Shown in pieces: positions 23,224 through 35,211 of a DNA stretch of 64,000 bases (positions within the stretch are counted from its first letter, which is position 1; every line of letters starts with the position of its first letter). A model generated the notes under the pieces. The model searched no databases, was not told the DNA's origin, and saw nothing but the letters and a program-made list of their open reading frames with translations. Both the position numbers and the translations under genes were made by a program. The DNA lies in assembly GCA_013180625.2 (NCBI GenBank), contig SNVD02014776.1, positions 62,001 through 126,000 on the forward strand, given 5' to 3'. This DNA comes from Boswellia sacra. Lineage: Eukaryota > Streptophyta > Magnoliopsida > Sapindales > Burseraceae.

Positions 23224-24240
23224 TTGATTGATGAGATTATCAGATACGAGACTATGCAATCACAAGATCCTTATTTAATGAAGTTGAAGAATAAAGTACA
23301 AAATGAACTACATGCTGATTTCTCATTTAGAGATGACGGGACTTTGGTTATGGAAAATAGACTTTGTGTACCAGATAACAAAGAGTTGAAAAAGGAGATC
23401 TTAGAATAAGCACACTGTTTAGTCTATGCTATGCATCCGAGTAGCACAAAAATATATTATACTTTGAAAGAACATTATTGGTGGCAAGATATGAAAAGAG
23501 AGATTACAGAATTTGTATATAGATGTTTAGTTTGTCAACATATAAAAGCTGAACATCAAAGACCAGTTAGACTTGCTCAGCCTCTTTCCATTCTTGAATG
23601 GAAATGGGAAGATATTACGATGGACTTTATTACTGGACTTTCTTATACTCGGAGTGGAAATGACAGTATTTGGGTAATTGTTGATCGGCTTTTTAAATTT
23701 GCACATTTCTTGCTTGTTAAAGCTATCTATTCTTTAGATAGACTAGTTGATTTATATATTAGAGAGATAGTACATCTTCATGGTGCACTAGTATCTATAG
23801 TGTCAGATAACGATCCTCGTTTTACAACCAGATTTTGGCCTTGTTTACAAAAGCTTTGGGTACTAGCTTGAATTTCAACATAGCTTTTCATCCACAGATA
23901 GATGGATAGTTAGAGAGGATTATACATATTCTAGAGGACATGTTACAGGTATGTGTAATGAAGTTTAAAGGGAATTGGGACGTGTATATGGCTCTTATGG
24001 AACTTGCTTATAATAATAACTACCAGTCTGGTATTGAGATGACACCATACGAAGTACTTTATGATAGGAAATGTAGAACTCTGGTATGTTAGGATGAGGT
24101 AGGTAAGATAAAGCTATTGGGTCCAGAAATTATGCAAGACACAAATGATAAGATCAATGTTATCAGAGACATATCGAAGGCAGCCTAAGACAAACAGGAA
24201 AATTATACAGATAAACAAAGGAGAGAACTTGAGTTTCAGG
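23224..24240 (+). pseudogene. Chromovirus integrase remnant
   Basis: Two open stretches (23224-23409 and 23431-23871) carry the zinc-binding domain (HPSSTKIYYTLKEHYWW, CLVCQHIKAEHQRP) and the catalytic core (WEDITMDFITGLS, DSIWVIVDRLFKFAHFL, LVSIVSDNDPRFTTRFW). A frameshift near 23865 and TAG stops at ~23908-23911 follow, before the conserved E-region. The GPY-like region continues to the chromodomain. Confidence 0.92.
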
Positions 24241-24660
24241 TGGGTGATAAAGTTTTCTTACGTGTTTCACCTTGGAAGGGTATACTTCGATTCGAAAAGC
24301 GAGGGAAATTGACTCCATGATATATTGGGCTATATGAGATCATTGAAAGAGTTGGTTCTGTTGCACATCGGTTAGCACTACCACCAGAGTTATCCAGAAT
24401 TCATGATGTTTTCCATGTTTCTATGCATCGTAAATATATATTAGATCCATCTCATGCGTTAGAACAACAACCTGTGGAGTTGGAAGAAAAGTTGTCTTAT
24501 GAAGAATAGCCAATTGATATTATGGACTAGAAATAGCAGGTACTTCGTACTAAAACCACCTTGATAGTTAAGGTGTTACGAAGGAATCAAATAGTAGAGG
24601 AAGCTACTTCGGAACGTGAGGATCAGATAAGAGCTCAATATCCATTTCTTGTCCAGTCAA
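24241..24660 (+). pseudogene. Chromovirus GPY/F region and chromodomain remnant
   Basis: 24241-24440 reads VFLRVSPWKGILRFEKRGKL, then LPPELSRIHDVFHVSMHRKY, the integrase C-terminal module. The chromodomain follows at ~24500-24650: PIDIMD, VLRTKTTLIVKVLRRN, EEATSEREDQIRAQYPF. In related elements this domain binds chromatin marks and guides insertion. Stops at ~24508, 24528 and 24534. Confidence 0.88.
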
Positions 24661-24689
24661 GTATAAGAATTTCGAAGACAAATTTTTTT

Positions 24690-24708
24690 TTTTTAAGAGG
24701 AGGAGAAT
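24690..24708 (+). promoter_or_regulatory. Polypurine tract of the chromovirus
   Basis: AAGAGGAGGAGAA immediately before the 3' LTR, preceded by a T12 run; it would prime plus-strand synthesis. Confidence 0.75.
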
Positions 24709-26500
24709 TATCATGCACGTGACACACACACACACACATAAATTAGGCAACCAATGGCTTAGTGCTTTTAATTTTAAATTGGCACCTAGAAGCTGCCTGC
24801 TTAATTATTCTAATTTAGTAGCTTGTGAGCTATTTGCTTTATTTGGTGGAGGACATTTAAATACCAACCACATGGCTACTTTTTTAATCTATCAACCCCA
24901 ATGTGAAATTTGAGAGAGAAAAAGAGAACCAAAAGAGAGAAGGAAGGAAAAAAAAAAAAGAACGAAAGGAAAAGAGAAGGAAAGAGGAGAAAAAGGAAAG
25001 GAACGAAAGACAAGAAAGAGAAGGGAAGAGAAGAAGAAGAAAAATGAAATAACAGAGGGGACTTTACTAATTGTTTTGATAGTGTAGTGGTTATGTGATA
25101 TTTGATGAATTTTAGAATTGGTAAATTTGAGATTTTAGTTTATATTGAGTTTAATATTTATTTTGAATATATTGTTATAGGTAGTGACTATATAGGTGAC
25201 CAGTCTGAGGATTTGGGTGTTAACTAGACCTAAACACCCATATAATGTCAGTGGATAAATTTTAAATGGTTAAATGTTTATTAAAAATGCCATTAACATG
25301 CCATGATACTTTAATGAAATTGAATATTTTTAATCGCATTGTTAAGCATATGTATATGATATATATGCAGATTTGAGTTAAATGGCATTTAAATTGTTTT
25401 GATAATCTATCAGAGTCCGTATGAGGACGGGATATGAAATTATAATTATGCCACCTATGTGTTGATGTGGTTCCACTAGGTGTAGTTATGCCACCTAGGC
25501 GTTGATGTGATTCCACCAGGTGTGATTGTGCCACCTAGGTGTTGATGTGATTCCACCAAGTGTGATTATGCCACCTGGGTGTTGATGTGGTTTCGCCAGG
25601 TGTGATTGTTTTATCTAGGTGTTGATGTTGTTCCATCAGATGTGATTATATTACCTGGGTGTAGATGTTTTCCACTAGCTATGACTAGTGAATTCCTGGG
25701 TATTAGCTTGGTGTGGTTGTTCTGATTTGACAGATGTTGTATTTAATTAAAATCACTTGCATTGCTTATAAATCATACCAATACTCCTATGATTTGATAT
25801 TAGGATGATAATTTATGATATGAAGGGTATATGTTTGATAATGGTGAAAAACATAAGATTTAAGATTTAAATATCTCTGGGAGGTATGTTTATATCCTGA
25901 AATTGATTTATTTAAACGATTGGAAATGTTTTTATTATTAAAACTGATATCCATTCACTGAGTTTTAGCTCATTCTTCGCCTATATTTTCTTATTTTCCC
26001 TCCCAGGTCATTACAGGCTTCAGTGAGGTTTAGTGACCACTTTTATCAAGTTGGTCATATGATGAGTCCATAGGGGGACCTACTCTTTTGTAATTTATAT
26101 TCATATGTACATATTTATCTTTCACAAGCATGTGTTAAATATAGTATGTGTAACACATACTTGTAAAATACTGTGCAGTTTTGCTAGACTATTGTGGTGG
26201 GTCGGAGACCTATAGATGTTGACTTTGAGTTTCTTGTATAAGTGGGATGTGGAATCCCAATAGTGGTTATGTATTATGAGATTTTGGAGTATTTTATAAG
26301 TTGTTGCAGTATTATAAGTTAGAGAAAAATGAGGGAAATTCTATCAGTTTTTCAATTATGAAACGTTAAGTTTTTCTTTAATGTCAGTATGCGCAACGGA
26401 GTCGCAATCAATCAATAAGTAGTAAAGCTGGTTTTGATCATTACTTTCTTAGCAACGCCCGGATCCTAGGAATAGGGCTACCTTGGATGGGTCGTGTCTA
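24709..26500 (+). repeat. 3' LTR of the chromovirus
   Basis: Starts TATCATGCACGTG and ends GGTCGTGTCTA. It includes an (AC)n run at 24721-24737, a GA-rich purine stretch (24911-25060) and a 40-bp tandem array with six units. Confidence 0.88.
25450..25689. repeat. 40-bp tandem array, 6 copies, in the 3' LTR
   Basis: Units start at 25450, 25490, 25530, 25570, 25610 and 25650. They match the four-unit array in the 5' LTR; the last two units of both arrays correspond by their diagnostic substitutions. Confidence 0.92.
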
Positions 26501-28990
26501 CCAATTTTTACCCTTCTAATTGGAGGCAGAACTTTTTCATCATTATCCTTTTCCCACATGCATTGGTTAGGGATGGGCCTCAAAATTTGGTTATAAGTTT
26601 GACTGAATATGGCAATGGAATGTATAGGCGGTAGACATAATCAGATATGGGTTTAGGAATCACTTTTGGTATGTTAAAGCACTAATTTTATGGATGCAAG
26701 GAATCCCAGACAGTTGCCATATTCTAAAGTCACATGTTTGCAATATGACATCGACAATATATGTCCTCCTTAGTATGCTAAACTCATCTATTATCTCATG
26801 CTCTTCACTACCAGGCTATAGCACCCTTAAATTCCTAGCATCTTTCATTTCATCTTCAATTTTGCTTATGAATCTAGGTGGTAGAGTTGTTACCTAAGCA
26901 TTGGCTTGTTGCCTAATTTTTTGGAATCTTTTCATTACTTTTCTTCTATAATATTCAAGAAGACTCAATACTGGAAGACATTTGTTTTCTCTTAGCCAAT
27001 GGTTGAAAGATTCAGACATGTTATTGGTTATAGGATCTGACTTCACTCCCTATTTAAATTCATTTAATGACCAATGCTTTAGTTCATTTTCTATAATCCA
27101 TTGGTAGGCTATTGTGTTTGTATCAAACATTTTCTTCATATTCATTTCAAAATCTACCTTGTTTGATGACTTGCTAATTGCCAAAACATAGCCTTACAAT
27201 CTTTACCTAGATATTTTTTTCCCAAAACTAGCATACACATGCCTTGCATAGTCGTACCTCAACCCTTGGCCAAAATTGCTCCACTGCATTTATAACACCC
27301 TTTTTGCCTATCAAACATTATAGCTATTGACTTGTCATCCATAGGCCCAAGGAACACCTCAAATTATTCATAAACCAATCCCAAGATTCATTGTTTTCGA
27401 CCTCACAAATGCAAATAGCTAGTGGGTATATGCCACAACTGGTATCAATTGAAACGGCAAATAATAAAACCCCACATATGGGCCTTTCAAGTGACATCCA
27501 TCCACCCCTATGAACCATTACAACCATTCAAAAATCCAAATTTTTTTGCTGTGAAACTCAAGAAGATTTTCTTGAATACAGGATTTGGAATGATTGTAGA
27601 CCTATCAACACTTAATGTTGCAATAGACCCAAGATTTGAATTTAAAGCAGCCTTTGCATAACTCCTTAATAAGCCATATGACTCTACGTGTCCCACCCCC
27701 TCACTAGCCAAGAACTTATTCCTAGCTCTATGTAGTTTGTGTTTTAGTATCACCAACTTGTGTTTCATCCATCTCGAACTGGTTTTAATAGTTGGCCCTT
27801 AGCAGCTTTCAAAAGTAAACCAAACTCTTTTGAGAGCCAATTAAATTGATGTTGCCTCACGATTTTCTTGTACCCCTAGACATCTATGACCTGAGTTATA
27901 CTTCTTTATTTCAAAGCTATGTGTACTGCTGGTTCTTGAAGCGTACACTATCCAAGAATAATCTTAATTTGAGCACTTAGCCCTTACCCTTCTCTTCTCA
28001 TTTTTTATCATCTTAATTACAAAACGTTCTTGGATGACAAACTTCTTGAGGATTTGTCTGAAATGATAAACATTCTTGAATATTTGTCCTACCTTAAACG
28101 TTATCATCTTTCTACTATTGATAATCTCCTTCCTAAACTTAATTTTACAAAGCTGCCTACTCACATTTACAATCTTCTCATCACCATCATTGTTACTCCA
28201 TCACTACTATCTTCCACATTTGCATCAAAGTCTAGTATGCTACCATCACTATCCCAATCACCTTCAATAGCTTGCTTCTATATAGAACTATTATTGACAA
28301 GAGTATTCAACTTATCATCATCGTCATTACTCCAATGGAAATCTTTCTATGGCTCTATCTTATAGTCACTTTCATTAGTATTTTCATTTGCATCCTCATT
28401 TATAGGTTCATTTTCTGCATATGGTATTGGTTCATTGACTACCTTTTCTACTAGTTCACCAATTGGCTCCAAAACTAGTCATGAATAGCTTCATGGGTTA
28501 CATCACAATTCTCTACTACAAGATCAATAACAGGCTCATGAATGGAATCATGAAGTGTTTCATCATAGCTTGTTGATGGCTCATTGAATATGTTGACATT
28601 AATCACATCTTCTATAGTTGCATCTTCATCAAGAGCTAATGCCTCGTTTACTGCCTGTTGCATTGGCCTCTTATACACTGGCATCACTTCTATCTTTAAT
28701 CAAATTCTGAAAATGTCCCCACCCAAGTGTTACTAAAAAACAAGCATCAAATTGCTTTCTTTATCAACCATCATTCTCTTCCTCATCCAAGGGGGAATTG
28801 CCTGGACCTTCAAGTGCTCATGAGAAATTTTTTCTTCTAAATTAGCCATTGTTTGTGTCTTGTCTATCAGCATCATTCTATTATAAAAATCAAGATCTAT
28901 CCCAAGAAATGTGTAGTCCTCACCAAGTAGACTAAAAACAACGGTTATCTCCTCATCAATTCGCTCGAATACATAAAATATGCATTATTA
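26501..28990 (-). pseudogene. MULE transposase, N-terminal and catalytic part
   Basis: MURA-type transposase that would cut and join element ends in the nucleus. From the N-terminus: an acidic region (28990-28475) including MANLEEKISHEHLKV and DEDATIEDVINVNIFNEP; a long basic and degenerate stretch; then the catalytic core. The hallmark FIGVDGCHLKGPY lies at ~27485-27525, followed by IYPLAICICEVENNESWDWF (27430-27350) and a DRQKG-type motif near 27310. A SWIM-type zinc finger end (WQLSGIPCIHKISALTYQK) lies at ~26650-26710. Several frame changes occur. The sequence breaks off at 26500 where the gypsy LTR starts. Confidence 0.9.
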
Positions 28991-30219
28991 ACATATAATA
29001 TAATTTGATTTGAAATCAAAGAAAAATTCATTATATGTTACTTATTGATATTCCAGCTTGCAACATTAATAGACAAGTTTGATAATAACTAGATAATTCT
29101 TCCTAAAAACACTCCCTAAGAATTAAGAAACTAAACAACCTACTAGATCATCCTTGTTGTACACTAAACTTATTTAAAAATATAGAATAACAATATTAAA
29201 ATTGTAAACATGTAAAACTAATGTTTATCCTTAAATTCATGGTGTCAACAATAATGAATAATATCACCACTTAATGAATAGTAAAATCATTGCGCCAACC
29301 ACAACAATAAAATACCATACTTTGCTGTTATCCTAGACATGCATGCTTTACCAACACACATATATTGAGTGCTACACACCCTTACGACACTTTAAATCAT
29401 AACTTCATCACTATCCATTACCAAACTTTAAAAAAGAAAAACACATTTCCAGAACAAACTAATAACAAATAGACAATATTGTTGCCTCATAGATACAAAG
29501 AAAAAGCAAAATAAACAACAACAAAATACTCTTTTTTTTTTCATTGCTACATGTTCCACGTCCGTGTTGAGAGCAAGAAGCAACTTAAACATGTTAAATT
29601 TATGTAAAAGAATAACTTTACCCGTAATAAGACTTCGCGTACAACTAAGTCACAAAAAAGCACAATTTTTACCCAGAGAACTTACGGCTCTGTTCGTTTA
29701 TGAATCAAAATCTTGTTTTCTGTGCGGCACATTTTCCAATACAATTTATATTCAATCTCAAGCAAATATCCTTTTCAAAATTTAAAATAATTTAAAATCA
29801 ACCACATATTCCTAAATTCAATTAAAAACAAAAATAACGGATTCATAAACGAACACACCCTATCTCCATCAGGTTTTTCAGTACACGGACTGTGTGAGTC
29901 TTTCTCCTAAACTCTTACAAGGGTTGCTGCAAGATGAAATCTAGAAATGCTAGATCATTAGTCATTTAAGGTTTGTTTCAAAGCTTCTGTTCATCTTCTA
30001 CATGCCAAACATGCACACAAAAGAAAACACAAATAAACTCCCATACAAAGAAAACCTTTTCATTACATTTTTCTTGAGATCTTGCCTTGCACAATCACAT
30101 ATAACATTCTCGTGGGAAGTTTACTGACACAAGAAATCAACAAAGTTCAAGGTAAGATTTTTCTATTTAAAACTATTTTATTACAGAGAAATACCAAAAT
30201 AGCCTTGCGTCATTAACTT
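28991..30219. other. MULE 5' untranslated/intron region with a nested MITE
   Basis: Between the transposase N-terminus and the right inverted repeat. AT-rich; no further coding similarity seen. Holds the MITE at 29686-29860. Confidence 0.6.
29686..29860. mobile_element. 175-bp MITE with ~21-bp inverted ends, inside the MULE
   Basis: Left end GGCTCTGTTCGTTTATGAAT; right end read inward GGGTGTGTTCGTTTATGAAT. The flanks TAC and TAT could be a 3-bp duplication of the PIF/Harbinger (Tourist) type with one change. The interior is AT-rich and non-coding. Confidence 0.75.
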
Positions 30220-30319
30220 TCTCTAACATCTGCTTGAAATCGGGGGTGTTTATGTTACTAAATGATAAGTTGGGGGCAAAGTGAACTTTGTTCAAAACCT
30301 AGGGGTCCGTAGAGCACCC
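30220..30319 (-). repeat. MULE right terminal inverted repeat
   Basis: Reverse complement begins GGGTGCTCTACGGACCCC. It shares the CAACTTATCATTTAGTAAC core with the left repeat; scattered substitutions and small gaps separate the two. Confidence 0.93.
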
Positions 30320-30328
30320 TATTCTTAA

Positions 30329-32861
30329 AGAATAGAGATCATGCTGGAGTCAAACATGATGTTACGTTAGATGTATGACTATCGTAAGAGTTAAACTTAA
30401 TCCATCTCTTTGACAATCATTATCATTAGTTTTAAAAACTAAAAAAAAGAATTAAAAATTATTATATTTTATTAAAGTTTATAAGGATATATATGGTAAT
30501 AAAAGAGATGTGTTAAATATATTTTAAATTTGAAATTTAAGGAAGAGATGTTTGGAGAAATAGGGTGCGTAGAGTACAATTTAGGGTTCATGTAGCCCAA
30601 CCCATTTATGAATGTGTGTGTAGATCATAACAAAGTAGTTATGGTTTCACATTTTAAATTTTTCACGAATATACCTTCTTAGATCTCATGTTAACATAAC
30701 TTAGATTAAGATAAGAAAAAAAAAGAAAAGAAAAATTTGTTACATATATTTCTAAATTTAAATATTAAAAAAATTTATCGTTAGATTTAATTAAATTAAG
30801 AAGTAGATAGTAATAAGTAGTTCATGTCCCACTCTCAAAATGTTAGGTTACATAAAACTGGGAAAAGTATTACAGAAAACCTTGAACTAAGGTCCAAAAT
30901 TGAAAATAACCCTCACTTTTTATATAATATTATCAATAACCCTACCATTAACTAATTTCAATTAAATTTAATATCTAAAGGATAAAAAGTAACTTAAGTT
31001 ATTCTCTTAAGTAGTAGTTCATTTTTTCAAATAAAACAATCAACTTCGATGAAAAAAATCATAAACAATAGAATACATAAAATAAATGCATTAATTACCA
31101 ACTACACCTTCAAAATATACTACTCTTCTATGAATTTAGTTATTTGAATAAGGTTGTTTGGTGTTTTAGATTTTCTAAAATTAATTTAAAATAGTTTTGT
31201 TTTAGTGTTTTAGAATTTTTTAGGGTATATATTATATTTTAATTATAAGAAAGTTTTTTTTTTGTTTTCAATTATATTTTAGTTATTTTATTTATTTTTT
31301 AGAATTAAAATACTATATTTTAATCCACTTATTTTGTTTTTGTTAATTTAATTCATCCTCTCTTCTTTATATTTTGCTTCTTTATTTTTAATTTGACCTT
31401 TATTACATATCTTTTTTTAGATAGTAGCGCAATTTCTTTGCCATTCATTTCACCACCTTCTTTTTCATCATCTTTAAAAATGATTTGCTCCAATTTTTTA
31501 CATTGTTCAATGGTCAGCCTTTCCAATTACAATATGTATTGTGCAAGGGTAGATGAGAAGAGATTTCTTATTTTATGGCACTTGTCGACATATACTTGAA
31601 ACCCCGTCATTTTCTCTAACTAAAATCTATACGATTGTTACAGCATTGGGGTAGTTAGATCATTATTTAATAGCATTAATAAAAAAAAAAAACCAATTTA
31701 CAACCACTCACAAAGGAACCTCATAACATCCGGTCGAACATTCAATTGAGTTTTATTATTTTTGGCTTAGGCAATATATTTATGGTTTATAGCTATCACA
31801 ACATTAACTTTAGAAGAGTTTTATTTTTTCTTTTTTCACTTAATGCACTTGATGCAACTAAATTAAGCATGTGAACTACGTTGCATAAAACGAACAAAAA
31901 TTGAAACTGAGGGGCCATTTATTTTTTTCACTTAACAATTAATATGACTTTTTAACAGCTAACACTTATTAGCATTTAATTTTGATAACTTAATGATATG
32001 TTTGTTCTTAATTTTTAAACAAGTCTTAAATGGTCTAATTAACTTTAATGTGACATGTTTACCCTTGGTAGTAATCTTTAGTATAGTATATACCTTAAAA
32101 TTAAATACTTAACAAAATTAAATTAAGATATCAATAACAATAATAATCAATAAATTAAAATAAAATTATCTACTATAAAAATATATATATTATCTTCTTT
32201 AATATGATAAATACATTATGATCAACTAAATAAACAATTAAAAAAATTAAATCAAGATATCAATAAGAATAATAATCAATATTGATAAAAGTTACCTATT
32301 ATAAAAATACATATCTACTTTAATATGGTACGTAAAGACATTATGATAAATGAAGTATATAATATTATAAAAAAAGATTATTTATTTATTTATTTTTCGT
32401 GAAATTTAAAAATTAAAAAAAATTGAAAAATTTTGAACAACCGCTAAAACCGTTGCCGACCACCGCTGATGGCCACTATGAATTGCACATAAAAAAAACA
32501 CCTCTGACACCACCATGACCACACTTGCTCGATCTATAAGGCTATCGAAGTACTTTTGGAAAATTGTGTTTGGCTGGTAAAGGCCATAAACATTCAAGTG
32601 GTTGAAGATTTCTCGGCCTTTATTGCAAAAAAGCCATCCTATTTTTCAAATATAGTCTGATAGTCATATAGATTGAGCGGAATTGGTCATATTGGTGTTA
32701 GAGGCGTTGTCAGATGCATGACTGAGGCAGTAACAACGAATGCCCGATTATTGTTTTTTGACTTTGAAATAATTTTTATCTATCTAAAACATTTGAAAAA
32801 AAAAATGATAAAATTTCACTTTTTTAATTAAGTGGTATACCAAGCACTGAATTAAAAAATG
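30329..32861. other. Intergenic, AT-rich, no gene recognised
   Basis: No coding similarity seen. 31912-32860 may be a degraded hAT-type MITE: the left edge GGGGCCATTTATTTTTTTC and the right-hand stretch both contain CACTTAA-type motifs, but no target duplication could be matched. Confidence 0.5.
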
Positions 32862-33343
32862 TTCAGGTAATCTCTCATCATGACCACAATCGATTATCTC
32901 TAACAAAGCATTAGGAAAAGGCAAAGTGTGAGAATACCCAATTTGCCTACGAGCCCATGTAAAAAAAATTTACACAATTTAGGATTTTTCATCAAATTCA
33001 ACACATCAACCGCCATAGACTCACTCCATTTCCCTTTAAATTGCCTTAGAACCTTCTAGGTTTGATCACCAAACCCATAACTACCACCCAATATCACATT
33101 CGCAATCAAAACGGGCGTTGTTTGAGTACTTACTAGCGTTGACCTTGGGCATAAAACATGCATTGGAATTCACCAAAGAGTCCTTTAGAAAGGTGAATTT
33201 TTTAGCGGAAACAGACTCGACCCTCGAATCCTTGACCAAAGGGGTCGTTCGGGTTGATCAATCCGGGGAAAGTGTTGGGGAAGAGGTGGAAAGGCATCGG
33301 ATGAGGATGGAGAAGAGGTTTTGGCGAGAAAGATAGAGTGCAT
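32862..33343 (-). pseudogene. N-terminal relic of a PPR (pentatricopeptide repeat) gene
   Basis: The minus strand from an ATG near 33343 reads MHSIFLAKTSSPSSS, a Ser-rich, organelle-targeting type of N-terminus. After frame changes it reads FKGKWSESMAVDVLNLMKNP and KLCKFF, then, shifted by one base, TWARRQIGYSHT and ALLEIIDCGHDERLPEHF (32960-32866). The FF.WA.RQIGYSHT block is typical of the first PPR motif of plant P-class PPR proteins, which bind organelle RNA. Homology ends at ~32862 where AT-rich, possibly transposon-derived sequence begins. Only ~150 codons remain. Confidence 0.75.
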
Positions 33344-33482
33344 GGGAGGGGAGAGGGAAAGGGTGGGTTTTGAAGGAAAAATGAGAGAAGGGATTGAATG
33401 AAAGAGAAAGGTGTTTAACTTCCGTTTGTTCATTCTTCACTTCCCCTTCTCTCTATCTCTGTCTTTGATGGAAGAATAATAC

Positions 33483-33619
33483 TACATTTACAATCAAATC
33501 CTACAATCAACTACGTATATCTGAGTTAATAAAATTCAATTGAACGTATAACTTCTTTTTTTATCTTTATTTACCAACTCAAGTTGTAAGCAGTTGATTA
33601 TAGAATTTGGTTGTAGGTA
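33483..33619. repeat. Fold-back (MITE-like) inverted repeat
   Basis: The left arm (TTACAATCAAATCCTACAAT...) pairs imperfectly with the right arm (reverse complement CTACAACCAAATTCTATAAT...) over about 50 bp each, leaving a short loop. A similar half-copy (CATACCTACAACC...TTACAACC) lies at 33844-33882. Confidence 0.6.
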
Positions 33620-34743
33620 TGGCATTGCCCCTGATGAAGTCAAATGGTTTTATTTTAATTTAGGGTTTAAGGTGGGTTTTAGAAGAAGGTCGAGAACTAG
33701 GGAAATTATTCTTTACTAGTTTTACTTTGGGGGATTAATGACAAAAGTCCAAGTATCGGGGGTGGTACAATTGTTAGCAAGTCTCCGAAACTTTTGAGTA
33801 AAAGCTTGGGCTAGTTTTGAACCCTAAAAAAATTAGAATGAAACCATACCTACAACCTATTTACAACCAATCTTCTTACAACCCTAGTTAGCAAAATTTC
33901 ACTAAAAATTTGACTAAGAGATCAAAAGAAATTCGTGTTATCAATAAAAGAAAATAAAATGATTTTCATAAAAACACAAGATCTCTTATTTGCATTAGAA
34001 CATGAATTGAAACATTGAATTGGTGATTTGGATTTGTACAATAAAATTTGGGTAAACCTAATAAATGATGTTATCAATTTGATAATAACATTATGGACCC
34101 AATAGTAACAAGTCTTTAAAACTATACATGATATTTTGAGTCATATAAAATTGCATTTAGTTCAAAACTCCTGTACGAAATGAATTAATATATAAATTAA
34201 CAATGTAATTGGCTTCAGGTAAACTATATGTAGCACAAATTAAATAGTTATGAAGTGAATTTCCAATTGCCATGCAATATGTACAAAGTATCCACGTATC
34301 AAATTTTATATACGGACAAAATCATTTAAAAACATGATTAAATATGCTTAGGCATAGCATGGGAACTGGTAGAAGAACAAGCGTGAAAAGACTTTGATTT
34401 TCGCTTCACTTTTACATATCTAGCTAATGTATAATTATATTAACGATTAACAATAACTGACACGACAACTGAAGTTGGAAGAACAAAATCACACCCTAAA
34501 AATTACTTATAAAACAAAATTAGGATTGAGAATTTGTTAATTGTCACTTATATTTATAACCTCTATATAAATCAATCAGCCCTCTGTGTGAATTTGAGTC
34601 TAAAAACATCATCTCTCTTATTCCAGAGGGATGTCAAAACTTAGTCTATGCTCTTGTTACAAGGTGTGTTAGATGTTACAAGCAATCAACATGGCAACAA
34701 TTGCGACTTCAGCTCAGTAAGTTGTTAGCATGAAGTTTATTGT
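33620..34743. other. Intergenic, no gene recognised
   Basis: AT-rich; apart from the half-copy of the fold-back repeat at 33844-33882 I see nothing recognisable. Confidence 0.55.
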
Positions 34744-34942
34744 CTACCCTGAATTGTCAACCAAAAGTATCTTCTCAGGATGGAAAGCTCCTTTTTCGCT
34801 GTGCAAACTCTTGCCATTCCATCTCATTCGATCGATGATGCCTTTTACTTTCAGAGTAAAATCAATGTGATCTCCTATAATGACTGCACCTTCTGGCCGC
34901 AGAATCCGATACATCTAAAGAAAGATATCCACAACGCCACAC
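34744..34942 (-). pseudogene. PMT pseudogene, exon D (C-terminus)
   Basis: Acceptor CTGAGCAG. Reads CGVVDIFL, a TAG stop in place of Glu, then MYRILRPEGAVIIGDHIDF, RMRWNGKSLHSEKGAF and PEKILLVDNSG, ending at TAG. Confidence 0.88.
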
Positions 34943-35211
34943 CTGCTCAGCAAAATGTTTGAAGATATTGTTGTCTACATGCAGGGCTCAGTTTAGGTTG
35001 GATTGTTTCAGCATGGAAATTAAAATTTAAGAAGAAATAGTAGCTAAACTAAAATTGCTTGTGGATAATCAAAGTCACCAAGATATTATCTGTATTTTTC
35101 ATCACAGCCTATCCACTTTTCGGATTTAATACCATGCATTGAAATCGAGAATGGTTCGCAAGATCAGTCACAGACAATAAGTTTCCAAAGCAAGATGCAG
35201 TGAGTAAAACC

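Larger units (their letters stand above)
18883..26500 (+). mobile_element. Tekay/Del-like chromovirus (Ty3/gypsy) nested in the MULE
   Basis: Two LTRs of ~1.67 and ~1.79 kb flank ~4.15 kb of internal sequence. Plus-strand order: primer site, gag remnant, protease, RT, RNase H, integrase, chromodomain. The C-terminal chromodomain with the LRTKTTLIVKVLRRN...EEATSERED pattern is characteristic of the Tekay/Del clade. The gag core is missing. I could not confirm a clean 5-bp target duplication, so boundaries may be off by a few bases. It is decayed, with many TAG stops. Confidence 0.9.
17001..30328 (-). mobile_element. MULE (Mutator-like) DNA transposon carrying a nested gypsy element
   Basis: Element 17010-30319, bounded by ~100-bp inverted repeats and a 9-bp target duplication (TATTCTTGA at 17001-17009; TATTCTTAA at 30320-30328, one mismatch). 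Removing the nested chromovirus (18883-26500) leaves ~5.7 kb, normal for an autonomous MULE. The transposase reads on the minus strand from about 28990 to 18180 and resumes on the far side of the nested element, which shows the order of insertion. Frameshifts and stops indicate that it is dead. Confidence 0.93.

Noticed and set aside
31912..32860. Possible hAT-type MITE next to the PPR relic
   Set aside because: Ends are only loosely similar and candidate flanking 8-mers do not match.
33118..33336. Plus-strand open frame of 72 codons
   Set aside because: It is the complement of the PPR relic on the minus strand and has no family resemblance.
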